DNA from: Saprospiraceae bacterium | Lineage (GTDB): Bacteria; Bacteroidota; Bacteroidia; Chitinophagales; Saprospiraceae | Assembly: GCA_041392805.1 (NCBI GenBank) | Contig: JAWKLJ010000001.1 | Location: forward strand, 4,896,501 to 4,960,500 | Direction of reading: 5' to 3' | DNA: 64,000 nt | Shown here: positions 37,062-45,317 of the stretch, piece after piece | Layout of the letters: each line of letters starts with the position of its first letter | How positions within the stretch are numbered: position 1 is the first letter of the stretch | Made by a program: the position numbers and the translations under genes | Notes under the pieces: generated by a model | Databases searched by the model: none | The model's input: the letters and a program-made list of their open reading frames with translations, nothing else | What the model was told of the DNA's origin: nothing

Positions 37062-37469
37062 TATCACCTTGACTAGGGAAATAAAAAACAGCATAGTCCA
37101 CAACAACGTTCTGAACCAGTTTTTTTGTACCAATTGATCTAGAACCTCTTCTTTGAATCCCTCTTTGTCAATTTGATAATGAAGGGGAACAAATTGCAAA
37201 AAAGTACTGCCCCAAAGTAGCCCAATGATCAGGCAGCTACTCCCCGTATACCAGCTAAAGCCGTTCCACAGCTGGATGCCTGCGCACACTAATTGCCCCA
37301 ACATTAAAGGAAGGACGATATAGGTGATTTGTCGGGTATATTTTTGGTGCCACTCAAGCAGTTGCGCCCGAGGATAGTACTTGAAACTGGGATAAACCAC
37401 CAATTGGATGATCCAAATAAGCACAAGTAAACCGAAATCCAAACACAAGCGAACGATTAGCAAAGGCAT
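37035..37469 (-). CDS. conserved four-helix membrane protein, unknown
   Basis: 144 residues with about four transmembrane segments (RLCLDFGLLVLIWIIQLVV, ITYIVLPLMLGQLVCAGI, SCLIIGLLWGSTFLQFV and FRTLLWTMLFFISLV). The pattern VYPSFKYYPRAQLLEWHQKYTRQI and FVPLHYQIDKE is shared by uncharacterised Bacteroidota membrane proteins. Its last residues (SNGKTITY) and stop lie in an inverted-repeat element, so the original C-terminus may have been replaced. It follows the 37.5-kb gene on the same strand at 30 bp and is likely co-transcribed with it. Confidence 0.65.
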   Translation of the reverse strand: MPLLIVRLCLDFGLLVLIWIIQLVVYPSFKYYPRAQLLEWHQKYTRQITYIVLPLMLGQLVCAGIQLWNGFSWYTGSSCLIIGLLWGSTFLQFVPLHYQIDKEGFKEEVLDQLVQKNWFRTLLWTMLFFISLVKVISNGKTITY

Positions 37470-37499
37470 AAACTTAACTTTTAGTAGGTGGCTGTGTTT

Positions 37500-37883
37500 T
37501 TAATCAGTTAGTGGCCATTGCTGTTGATGTACTTTTTTTAAGATTAAAAAGAAAGGAATCCACCAGATAAAGTCATTGGTGAAAAGGGTATAGATAAATT
37601 CAAAGGGAACCTTATTCTGCAGGTAATTGAATAGGAAACCAATTGGACCGAAAATTTTCCCCAGAAAACCAACGGCAACAATGGGCCAATGCCTAACCGG
37701 GTCATAGGATGCCCACCAATAACCAAGTCCATAAACCCCTATGACCATACCCATTCCTTGCCAAACCATCGGATGATTAAGCGGTGCCATACCAACTAAT
37801 TCAAAAAAGTGATTGGGGAAAAGAACAACCCAGACTCCCCAAAGGAGATTGTATATCGCAGCTAGACGCAAGGTCATTTTCAT
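37500..37883 (-). CDS. small multi-helix membrane protein, unknown
   Basis: 127 residues from the ATG at 37883 (MKMTLRLAAIYNLLWGVWVV); the longer frame upstream lacks membrane or conserved character. Four hydrophobic segments, with VWQGMGMVIGVYGLGYWW and AVGFLGKIFGPIGFLFNYL most conserved-looking. Resembles small Bacteroidota integral membrane proteins with no assigned role. Likely an operon with the downstream membrane protein. Confidence 0.65.
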   Translation of the reverse strand: MKMTLRLAAIYNLLWGVWVVLFPNHFFELVGMAPLNHPMVWQGMGMVIGVYGLGYWWASYDPVRHWPIVAVGFLGKIFGPIGFLFNYLQNKVPFEFIYTLFTNDFIWWIPFFLILKKVHQQQWPLTD

Positions 37884-38016
37884 GGAACTAATATTTATAC
37901 CGGTGAGGTAATACAACAACGCGATATTGGTTTTGTTCCTGTTAAATGGGGACAAAAAAAGGAGGTAGTGACATGCACCGACCTCCTTCAAAGATACAGG
38001 TTAATTCTTTGTATGT

Positions 38017-40398
38017 TTAGAACTTAGTAATGCGTTGTACACTTACGCCCTCTGCCCTTTCTATCTGGACAATGAATTGCCCCGGATTGAGATGGGCGAT
38101 ATTGATGCCCAAACTTAAGCTGCCCTCGGCTAAGACTTGCTGTTGTCGCAGTTGGCCATTGAGGTCAAAAATGCGAACAACCCCATCAGCAGCAGTCGCT
38201 TGATCTAGTTGCACGGTAACAAAGTCCTGGGCCAGACTAGGGAAGACTTTGACACCCCAGCCCTTGCCATCGAAAATGACACTAACCATGTCGGAATAAG
38301 TCGTCGTACCATCATAGTCTACCTGCCGCAATCGATAATAATTGATGCCGGGATTTGGACGCACATCCCACAAGGTATAGGATTGTGGCTCAAAGGTCGT
38401 TCCGGCACCTTTTACAAGACCTATTTCCTTGAAGTCTTTGCCTTCCAGGCTGTGTTCGATGGCCATGTAGTCGTTGTTGACCTCGGTGAGGGTTTGCCAG
38501 GATAACAGTACTTTTTCCTCCACGGCCTTGGCGCTAAAAGATATTAATTCAATGGGTAAAGGAACAAAAGCTTGGGTGGAGTTGAGGTAACCCCTGGTTT
38601 GCGGTGTTTCATTAACCCAAGTGAAATCACTTGGACAAGAGCCACTGCCAAATAATTGCATCGTTTTGTCTCGATTGCTATTGGAGTGTTCTAATACATT
38701 TGAAATATTGCCATGGAAATCCGGTGCTAGTGTTTGGTCGGCAATGAGGCCATTAGCCACTCCATCTATGGCTTCCAATGGTCGAAGAAAACTAAGGAAT
38801 TGAGCCACCGTTTGGGTTACTTTATTATAAATGGCGAAACCATGTAGATTCTCTATTTCCGGGATGGGAACCCATACCGCTCCCATACCATTTTGTTGAT
38901 CCTCAATAGTCCCGGAAAGCGGAATAATTCGCTGGGTTTTAGCTTTTTTTGAATCGGTTGGTATAAAATAATACACATGTATCTCATAGGCCTCCAGATT
39001 GACGCCTGCCACTCCTGCCAACTCAATACCCTCATCCATATCAAGTTGATGAGTAAGGTATTCTACCTCGTTGATAAAAAGATTATCACCATTTAATTCG
39101 CTGCACCCCTGCAAAGGCATGGCACTAACCCGTTTCGCCTCTACCCAGGTACTTCCTTTTCGAACGTAAAAAGTAAGGTGATAGATATTGTTATTTTGTA
39201 CACTTGTTACATCAAAATGATTAGCAGTTCCTAAAAATAGCGGAAATTCATTTGCACCAAAATCAGACCCTCCATCACCATTTCCAAAGATAGGATCAAC
39301 GGTATATTGGCTTCCATCTCCAGTGGGGAAACCGGTGATAGGCGCATATCCTCCAACCACCAGGATGTCATCAAAACAATAGGGGGGATCCCACATTAAA
39401 CTTATTTTACTATCCGTGCCACTGTAAAGCAGTTGCCTTACAAGATTGGGATTACCACAGTTTGTCGTAGCGGTCCCACTAACAAATGATTGTTGCTGAT
39501 AACAAGTCCCATTGTATTCAAATACGGCAAAATGATAGGTGGCACCATCCAAAAGGCCCGTCACGGTAAAGTCCGTATTGGTAAAGTTGATGGCACCATC
39601 TTCGGAATAGACCACAAACTCTCCAGGAGCCAATTGGTCTCCTAGGCCAAAAACGTTACTCGCATTATAACTAATGCCATTACAAGGCGCAGTGCTGGGG
39701 CTCACAGCACTACCTTCGCGCATAACGACCACCCGCCCACTGCCATTTCCAGGGGTTAAGTGCACCTGTAGGCTGCTAGTTGTAGGGGTGCTAAAACTAA
39801 GGGTGCCAACACTCGTAGGTGGAGCGCAGACGCTCGTTCTTTGCCCGCTAATTTTCAGCGAATTGCTTCCGAATTTCCATTCCCCTCCATTCTCCTCGGC
39901 GCGGTAGCCATACCAACGGAAGCAAAGGGTGTTCCCGTTACAAATATCAATATCCAAATTACTTAGGGTATGTTTTCTTTCATCGGTATTATCCGGAATA
40001 ACTTGCCCGAATATTTGATGGCTTGTGCTAAAGTCATCTGTAGACCAATGAACCTCAAAAGCGCCGGTACCATTGGCGGTTCGCGATTCAGAAAACTCGA
40101 GTTGTGAAACTTGTAGCGTAATTCCCGGATCAGGGGTAATACATACTTCATAATAATCAACCGCCTCCGCATTGGATTCAGTAGGCCAGTAACTGGCCCT
40201 TGCACCAGAAGTAGAGTACGTGATTCCGCTGACCCCATTCCCTCTTCTGAATATACTAGCTTGAAGATCAGTACTTGGCAAGGGGTTCGAAACCGATGTG
40301 GAGTTTAAAGGCCATTCGGCTAGTAGCTCTAATTGGCCAAAGGCTGGGATTGATAAAATTAGTGCAGACAATAGCCAGACACATTTGTTAGTCATCAT
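38017..40398 (-). CDS. large secreted protein with T9SS type A sorting domain
   Basis: 793 residues: signal peptide 1-21 (…LSIPAFGQ), an N-terminal beta-sandwich with YEVCITPDPGITLQVSQLEF, and repeated fibronectin-like segments (LQVHLTPGNGSGRVVVMREG, VTGLLDGATYHFAVFEYNG). A lamin-tail-like region follows (NLFINEVEYLTHQLDMDEGIELAG). Near the C-terminus is the LPIELISFSAKAVEEKVLL linker typical of T9SS cargo, then the sorting domain from VKVFPSLAQDFVTVQL to IQRITKF (final residues VQRITKF). Expected on the cell surface. No enzymatic domain recognised. Confidence 0.85.
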   Translation of the reverse strand: MMTNKCVWLLSALILSIPAFGQLELLAEWPLNSTSVSNPLPSTDLQASIFRRGNGVSGITYSTSGARASYWPTESNAEAVDYYEVCITPDPGITLQVSQLEFSESRTANGTGAFEVHWSTDDFSTSHQIFGQVIPDNTDERKHTLSNLDIDICNGNTLCFRWYGYRAEENGGEWKFGSNSLKISGQRTSVCAPPTSVGTLSFSTPTTSSLQVHLTPGNGSGRVVVMREGSAVSPSTAPCNGISYNASNVFGLGDQLAPGEFVVYSEDGAINFTNTDFTVTGLLDGATYHFAVFEYNGTCYQQQSFVSGTATTNCGNPNLVRQLLYSGTDSKISLMWDPPYCFDDILVVGGYAPITGFPTGDGSQYTVDPIFGNGDGGSDFGANEFPLFLGTANHFDVTSVQNNNIYHLTFYVRKGSTWVEAKRVSAMPLQGCSELNGDNLFINEVEYLTHQLDMDEGIELAGVAGVNLEAYEIHVYYFIPTDSKKAKTQRIIPLSGTIEDQQNGMGAVWVPIPEIENLHGFAIYNKVTQTVAQFLSFLRPLEAIDGVANGLIADQTLAPDFHGNISNVLEHSNSNRDKTMQLFGSGSCPSDFTWVNETPQTRGYLNSTQAFVPLPIELISFSAKAVEEKVLLSWQTLTEVNNDYMAIEHSLEGKDFKEIGLVKGAGTTFEPQSYTLWDVRPNPGINYYRLRQVDYDGTTTYSDMVSVIFDGKGWGVKVFPSLAQDFVTVQLDQATAADGVVRIFDLNGQLRQQQVLAEGSLSLGINIAHLNPGQFIVQIERAEGVSVQRITKF

Positions 40399-41191
40399 AG
40401 TACGTCAATTAATATTAATTTGGCAATACACTGAAGGCGTCAATTTCCCTCCCGACCCCTCCAGTTGTTTTTACTGGGATTTCAATAATAACTATCCAAA
40501 CAGATCGCGCTTGGATCATATGCTTATGTTAGCTCGGTCGTACACTTCATAAAAGTACTAGCATTTGGTAGTCATTGGTAGCTTGAAAAGATCCAACTTT
40601 AACCAAAACTTGGTTTAGCATAAAATGCATAACACATGCCAACTCACGCTTACGACTGCGAGGATATAACAATTTTTAAATCACTCCTTTGATGTAGTAA
40701 AATTAATTTAACTATCCTTTGAACAAAAAAGAATAGCGAACGCCAGTAGTGTATTCAGCACTTTTAAAATAGGGTGGTTTATGGATGAGTTGCGTGTCCT
40801 TGATTACAAGGGGGGGGGAATTTGTATAATCATAGATAGTGTCTCACCTTACAAATATAGTGTTTTCTATACAAAAATGCACGAAATGGGTTAGGGAAAT
40901 TTGCCAGGGAAGAAGCGTATAAAATAATTTAAAATATATAGAATGGTGATTTTAAATCAAAAATTATGCTTTTTGCGAATAAATAAAGTGAGTATATTTA
41001 TTATTTATATAATTGTTTAAATACATATCAGTGCCGGATGCGCTAGTCAGTGCCTCCGTCTAAGCTTAGGCAAACTCGGAATTACGAAGTGGGAAGTCGG
41101 AAACGCTACACCTAGGAACGTTTAGAAACATTCCGCCTTTTAAACTACCGGAGGTAGTCCTACTTTCATCACGCTGTTAGAAGGGGCGCCA
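40399..41191. other. 793-bp gene-free gap with A/T-rich core and G9 tract
   Basis: No ORF with protein character on either strand. A run of nine G lies at 40810-40818. Positions 40920-41030 are extremely A/T-rich (ATTTATTATTTATAT-type). From 41040 the composition returns to normal without coding. A minus-strand TATATTTG at 40859-40852 lacks a correctly spaced TTG. Confidence 0.45.
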
Positions 41192-42133
41192 CTAGTTATG
41201 TACTCCCGTTTGGAAAATCTGCACCATAAATAGGGCATAAAACATCATCAAAACGAGTCCCTCCCAACGGGTGATTTTTTTGTTGTTCGCCATTATTCCA
41301 AACAGAATGGTCATGGCAATCATCATGGGCAAAAAATAATCATTGATAACCGCGGGGATATTGAGTGGCCCAAAGAAGGAAGGGATAGCCATGACGATAT
41401 AGGTATTGAAAATATTAGAGCCCAAAACATTGCCTACTGCTATGGACGTTTTGCCTTTCCGGGCAGCATTCAAACTGACAATGATCTCTGGTAGAGAGGT
41501 GCCCAAGGCCATGGCAGATAAGCCAATGATGGTAGGGGGGATTCCCGCAATGGCAGATAGCTTTTGAATGGCGTAAATGGTATAGTCAGCGCTTAGCCAA
41601 ACCAGCAATCCGCCAACGATTAATAGCGCATAGGCTTTGATAGAAGCCTTGTCTTTGATTTCGTCATCTTTTTTGTCTTCATTATCTCCTTTAAAAGAGT
41701 AGGCTAAAAATATGACGATCCCGATCAGAAAGAGTATCGCTTCAAAAAAAGAAAACTGGCCATCGTAAAGCACAAACCAAAGCAAAAAAGAAGAACCCCA
41801 AAGGTAAGGCATGTCTATGTGCCAAATATTATATTCCAGTTCAATCTGTTTGATAACGACAGCAACCAAACCCAAAACCAAGGCTATATTGGTGATATTG
41901 GACCCCACTATATTGCTTACCACCAATTCGGACTGGCCGCTGAGCACGGCTGCCACAGAAGTAGCTAATTCTGGTAAAGATGTTCCAAAGGCAACGATTG
42001 TCACCCCAATAATAAAAGGAGATACCCCAAAAGAAAAGCCTATTTCTTCGGCAGCATCTACAAACCAATCAGATGCTTTCAGCAACACCGTTAAACTGAC
42101 TACAAAAAGTCCTAGAAAAAGTAATACGTCCAT
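41192..42133 (-). CDS. calcium/sodium antiporter, CaCA family (YrbG-like)
   Basis: Inner-membrane exchanger, probably expelling Ca2+ against Na+ or H+. The 313-residue protein has about ten helices in two inverted halves. Each half carries the alpha-repeat: VAFGTSLPELATS with SNIVGSNITNIALVLG in the first, and MALGTSLPEIIVS with AVGNVLGSNIFNTYIV in the second, with the ion-binding Glu in both. Length is normal. Confidence 0.92.
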   Translation of the reverse strand: MDVLLFLGLFVVSLTVLLKASDWFVDAAEEIGFSFGVSPFIIGVTIVAFGTSLPELATSVAAVLSGQSELVVSNIVGSNITNIALVLGLVAVVIKQIELEYNIWHIDMPYLWGSSFLLWFVLYDGQFSFFEAILFLIGIVIFLAYSFKGDNEDKKDDEIKDKASIKAYALLIVGGLLVWLSADYTIYAIQKLSAIAGIPPTIIGLSAMALGTSLPEIIVSLNAARKGKTSIAVGNVLGSNIFNTYIVMAIPSFFGPLNIPAVINDYFLPMMIAMTILFGIMANNKKITRWEGLVLMMFYALFMVQIFQTGVHN

Positions 42134-42172
42134 ATGCTTTCAGACCAATTCACGTCGAAAAAAAATATCGGG

Positions 42173-42200
42173 CAAAAGTAAGACTTTTTTCCAATGGCAA
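42173..42200 (-). promoter_or_regulatory. promoter of the CaCA antiporter gene
   Basis: On the minus strand TTG (42200-42198), 17-nt spacer, TACTTTTG (42180-42173). Matches TAnnTTTG. The start codon is about 33 nt beyond the predicted start site. Confidence 0.5.
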
Positions 42201-42414
42201 CCTTTAATTCATATACCCCCTCCCTTTTTTTTTACCAAATGGGGTATAAGTCCGATTGAATAGCTTATTTTCATCATTTAAAACGCTTGAAAAGTATTAA
42301 TCTCTTTATGGAGAATTAGTATTTTTGGGGATTCGTCTGAAGATGGGAAAATAAACTTGCTCAGAGAACGAAAAAAATGTTCCTTTGAGGTGAAATACCA
42401 AAAAAACTTATAAA

Positions 42415-43269
42415 ATGCCGCTGGATCAAATGGATGTTGATCGTTTAGGAGAAGGAGAAAAAGAAGGGGAAAAGGAAATGTCATTTCTAGATCATCTAGA
42501 AGAATTGAGATGGCATATTATACGCTCCATTGGCGTCATTGCAGCACTTGGAATTCTGATTTTTGTTTTTAATAAGTTTTTCTTTGATGCTGTTATTTTT
42601 GGACCAACGAGGTCTGATTTTATCTCCTATAAAATGTTTTGCAAGCTTTCTCATGCCTTAGGTATGGGAACCACTATGTGCTTTGAATTTGAAGACTACA
42701 AGTTGCAAGCCATACAATTTGCGGAGACTTTTATTACAACTATCAAGGTGTCCTTTATTTTGGGCTTTATCTTTTCCTTTCCTTATGTGTTTTGGGAAAT
42801 CTGGACTTTTGTTAAACCTGGACTTTATCCAAAGGAGCGAAATGCAGCACGTGGTATTGTGTTTGTTTGCTCTTTCTTATTCCTGGTAGGTGTTTTATTT
42901 GGGTATTTTATTATCGCTCCTTTTGCAACCAATTTCTTGATGACCTTTACCTTGCCAGGGGTAGATAATTCACCGACGCTACAGTCCTACATAGGCTTCC
43001 TGGTGATGTTTACCCTTCCAACAGGACTTGTTTTCGAGCTGCCAATTGTTGTTTATTTTCTGTCAAAAGTAGGGTTGGTTACCCCAGCGTCTATGCGACA
43101 ATATCGCAGGCATTCTATCATCGGTATCTTAATATTGGCAGCCGTCATTACCCCTCCTGATGTAATTACCCAGTTTTTGATCGGCATTCCACTTTATGTT
43201 CTTTATGAATTGAGCATCTTTGTTTCTGCGAGAGCAAATAAGGCCTATGAAGCGGAATTGGATGATTAG
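42415..43269 (+). CDS. tatC: Sec-independent protein translocase subunit TatC
   Basis: Core receptor of the twin-arginine translocase, binding RR signal peptides in the inner membrane. The 284-residue protein has six hydrophobic helices and the conserved N-terminal EMSFLDHLEELRWHIIRS and FSFPYVFWEIWTFVKPGLYPKER signatures. The N-terminus has about 20 extra acidic/charged residues before MSFLDHL. The Tat substrates seen here are the oxidoreductase at 2.7 kb and PhoX at 33.2 kb. tatA is not adjacent. Confidence 0.95.
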   Translation: MPLDQMDVDRLGEGEKEGEKEMSFLDHLEELRWHIIRSIGVIAALGILIFVFNKFFFDAVIFGPTRSDFISYKMFCKLSHALGMGTTMCFEFEDYKLQAIQFAETFITTIKVSFILGFIFSFPYVFWEIWTFVKPGLYPKERNAARGIVFVCSFLFLVGVLFGYFIIAPFATNFLMTFTLPGVDNSPTLQSYIGFLVMFTLPTGLVFELPIVVYFLSKVGLVTPASMRQYRRHSIIGILILAAVITPPDVITQFLIGIPLYVLYELSIFVSARANKAYEAELDD

Positions 43270-43282
43270 TTGAAGCTTGATT

Positions 43283-43720
43283 ATGGAAAGATTATCTTCT
43301 AATATGACCTTGTTTTTTAAGTTCTTTGTGCCGGTTTTTTGGATCGTATTCTTCGGCGCCTTTACGATTGCTACTTTTGTATATCAGCATGAATTCTATG
43401 GGAAAATTCCCGGACAGGCCCTTCGAATAGGGACCCTTGCCTTTTTCTTGAGCGGCGTGGTTATGTTTTATTTTACACTCATGCAACTCAAAAGGGTAGA
43501 AGGAGATGCTTCGCATTTGGTGGTTACTGACTATTTCAGGACGTATCGCTATCCGTTAGATAGCATTGCCAAAATAACAGAAAGCAAATTTCTATTCTTA
43601 AAACTGTCTACCATTCACCTTAAAGAAAAAGGCAGCTTTGGTCATAAAATGTCGTTTATTTCCAGTTCTAGCCAATACGAAGAGTATATGCAGAAGTTTG
43701 GTGGGGAATTGAGGGCGTAA
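43283..43720 (+). CDS. small membrane protein downstream of tatC
   Basis: 145 residues from the ATG at 43283 (an in-frame TTG two codons earlier is less likely). Two hydrophobic helices near the N-terminus (FFKFFVPVFWIVFFGAFTIA and IGTLAFFLSGVVMFYFTLM) and a soluble tail of about 80 residues (RVEGDASHLVVTDYFRTYRY) that looks beta-rich like a PH-type domain. It begins 13 bp after tatC and is probably co-transcribed. No family recognised; a Tat role is not implied. Confidence 0.65.
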   Translation: MERLSSNMTLFFKFFVPVFWIVFFGAFTIATFVYQHEFYGKIPGQALRIGTLAFFLSGVVMFYFTLMQLKRVEGDASHLVVTDYFRTYRYPLDSIAKITESKFLFLKLSTIHLKEKGSFGHKMSFISSSSQYEEYMQKFGGELRA

Positions 43721-43854
43721 CAAACTGCTTGTTTTTCAATGCACTAGGGCCAAAATGTAATATTATAACATTGCTTTGCAGGAAGACAAGGCATATCTAT
43801 GAAACTTCTCTCACAAGGAATGCAGTGCTTATTTCTTTAATATAGCCCTTGAAG

Positions 43855-45282
43855 ATGAAAAATAGCATATTAATATTGTTTAGCTTTTTTAATACCTTTC
43901 TTCTTGGCCAATCTTCTTTTATTTTGCAAGGAAAATTGGAAAACTTTCCAGGAAAAGAACTTCAATTCTTTTTTCAGAACATACCAGGAATTACAGAAAT
44001 TGACACCATTCATTTGGCATTAGATGGTTCTTTTTTTTATGAAAACAAGCGATTAACCCGACCCCAACAAACGAGTATTCAGTGGAATAATGTACAGTTT
44101 AATGATATTTATATTGCACCAGGGTTTCAATTGACACTTGAGGCAAATGTAGTGGATTATGAAACCCTCGTTAAAACAAGAAAAATAAGCGGCATTGGGG
44201 CAGTCATTAACCAATATCAGTTTTCAGTAGATACTATTTTTGCTTCAGACACGACTAAATGGTACCTATTGTCTACGCCAGATTTAGTAAAGTATGCCCA
44301 GTCCTATTTTGAAGCAAGAGAGGCTTTAAGCGCAAAAATGCTTGGCCAACCTTCGACAGATCCCTTTTTCGATTACTTTAAGGAGGTGGCAAAACGCAAT
44401 AATGAGTTCTTAAGGGCTAATTTCCTATTGTCACATTTTAATTTTGGAAATTCTTATGGAACAAATTCAGCGGAAATCCTATCTGAATTCACAGGAAAAG
44501 ATATACTGAAAAACCTTTCAAATGAGAAAAACCTTCAATCAAAAATGTTTTTGGATGGTATCGTAACGAGTGATTATTTAAGGTACATGGTCAATATAGA
44601 TTATAAATCAAATCCTAGATTGCGAGAGGATGAAAATTATTTGTTGCGGAAAGCAGCTGAGCTGTATAGTGGCCAAGTGAAAGATTATGCGCTGACACAA
44701 CTGATGATAGGCCGAATTTATGGAACCAATTCGGTTGAAATGCTTAACGACCGCTTGGCTGACTTCGAGCCATTTATTGAGGAAATACAGCTACCTGCTT
44801 ACCAGACATATTTGAATCAAAAAATACAAGATCAAATACAGAAACTCAGCCGGATTCAAGAAGGAGAATTGGCCCCTAATTTTCTTTTACCAGATAATTT
44901 CAATGTTTACCATCAACTCACAGATTTTCAGGGAAAAATACTTTACATAGACCTTTGGGCGAGCTGGTGCGCACCTTGTCGAGCGGAAACACCTTTTTTG
45001 AATGACCTCATCAAGCAATATGAAGGAAATGATCAAATCGAATTTATTAGCATAGCAGTCAGAGACGATCACACAGATTGGCAAAATGCTATTTTGAAAG
45101 ACCAACCGCTTTCTAAACAATGGTATGATGAGCATCGCTTTGTTTATAGCACCTACCTGCTCGGTTCCTTACCCCAGTTCCTCATCATCGATAAGGTGGG
45201 AAATCTGGCTATGTTAAAAGCACCAAGACCCAGTGAGAAAGCAAAATTGACGCAGGTTTTAGACAGGCTACTTAATGAATAG
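43855..45282 (+). CDS. TlpA-type thioredoxin-fold protein disulfide reductase
   Basis: Exported thiol oxidoreductase of 475 residues; ATG at 43855 precedes a signal peptide (MKNSILILFSFFNTFLLGQ). The first ~330 residues are a Bacteroidota-type N-terminal domain with a DUF4369-like opening (FILQGKLENFPGKELQF). The last 140 are a thioredoxin domain with DLWASWCAPCRAETPFL, the CAPC pair near residues 372-375, and the cis-Pro region GSLPQFLIID. Family members keep cysteines reduced or act in stress. Substrates unknown. Confidence 0.88.
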   Translation: MKNSILILFSFFNTFLLGQSSFILQGKLENFPGKELQFFFQNIPGITEIDTIHLALDGSFFYENKRLTRPQQTSIQWNNVQFNDIYIAPGFQLTLEANVVDYETLVKTRKISGIGAVINQYQFSVDTIFASDTTKWYLLSTPDLVKYAQSYFEAREALSAKMLGQPSTDPFFDYFKEVAKRNNEFLRANFLLSHFNFGNSYGTNSAEILSEFTGKDILKNLSNEKNLQSKMFLDGIVTSDYLRYMVNIDYKSNPRLREDENYLLRKAAELYSGQVKDYALTQLMIGRIYGTNSVEMLNDRLADFEPFIEEIQLPAYQTYLNQKIQDQIQKLSRIQEGELAPNFLLPDNFNVYHQLTDFQGKILYIDLWASWCAPCRAETPFLNDLIKQYEGNDQIEFISIAVRDDHTDWQNAILKDQPLSKQWYDEHRFVYSTYLLGSLPQFLIIDKVGNLAMLKAPRPSEKAKLTQVLDRLLNE

Positions 45283-45317
45283 TTGGACTTCAGGACCACC
45301 TATGCCTTAAAACTAGT

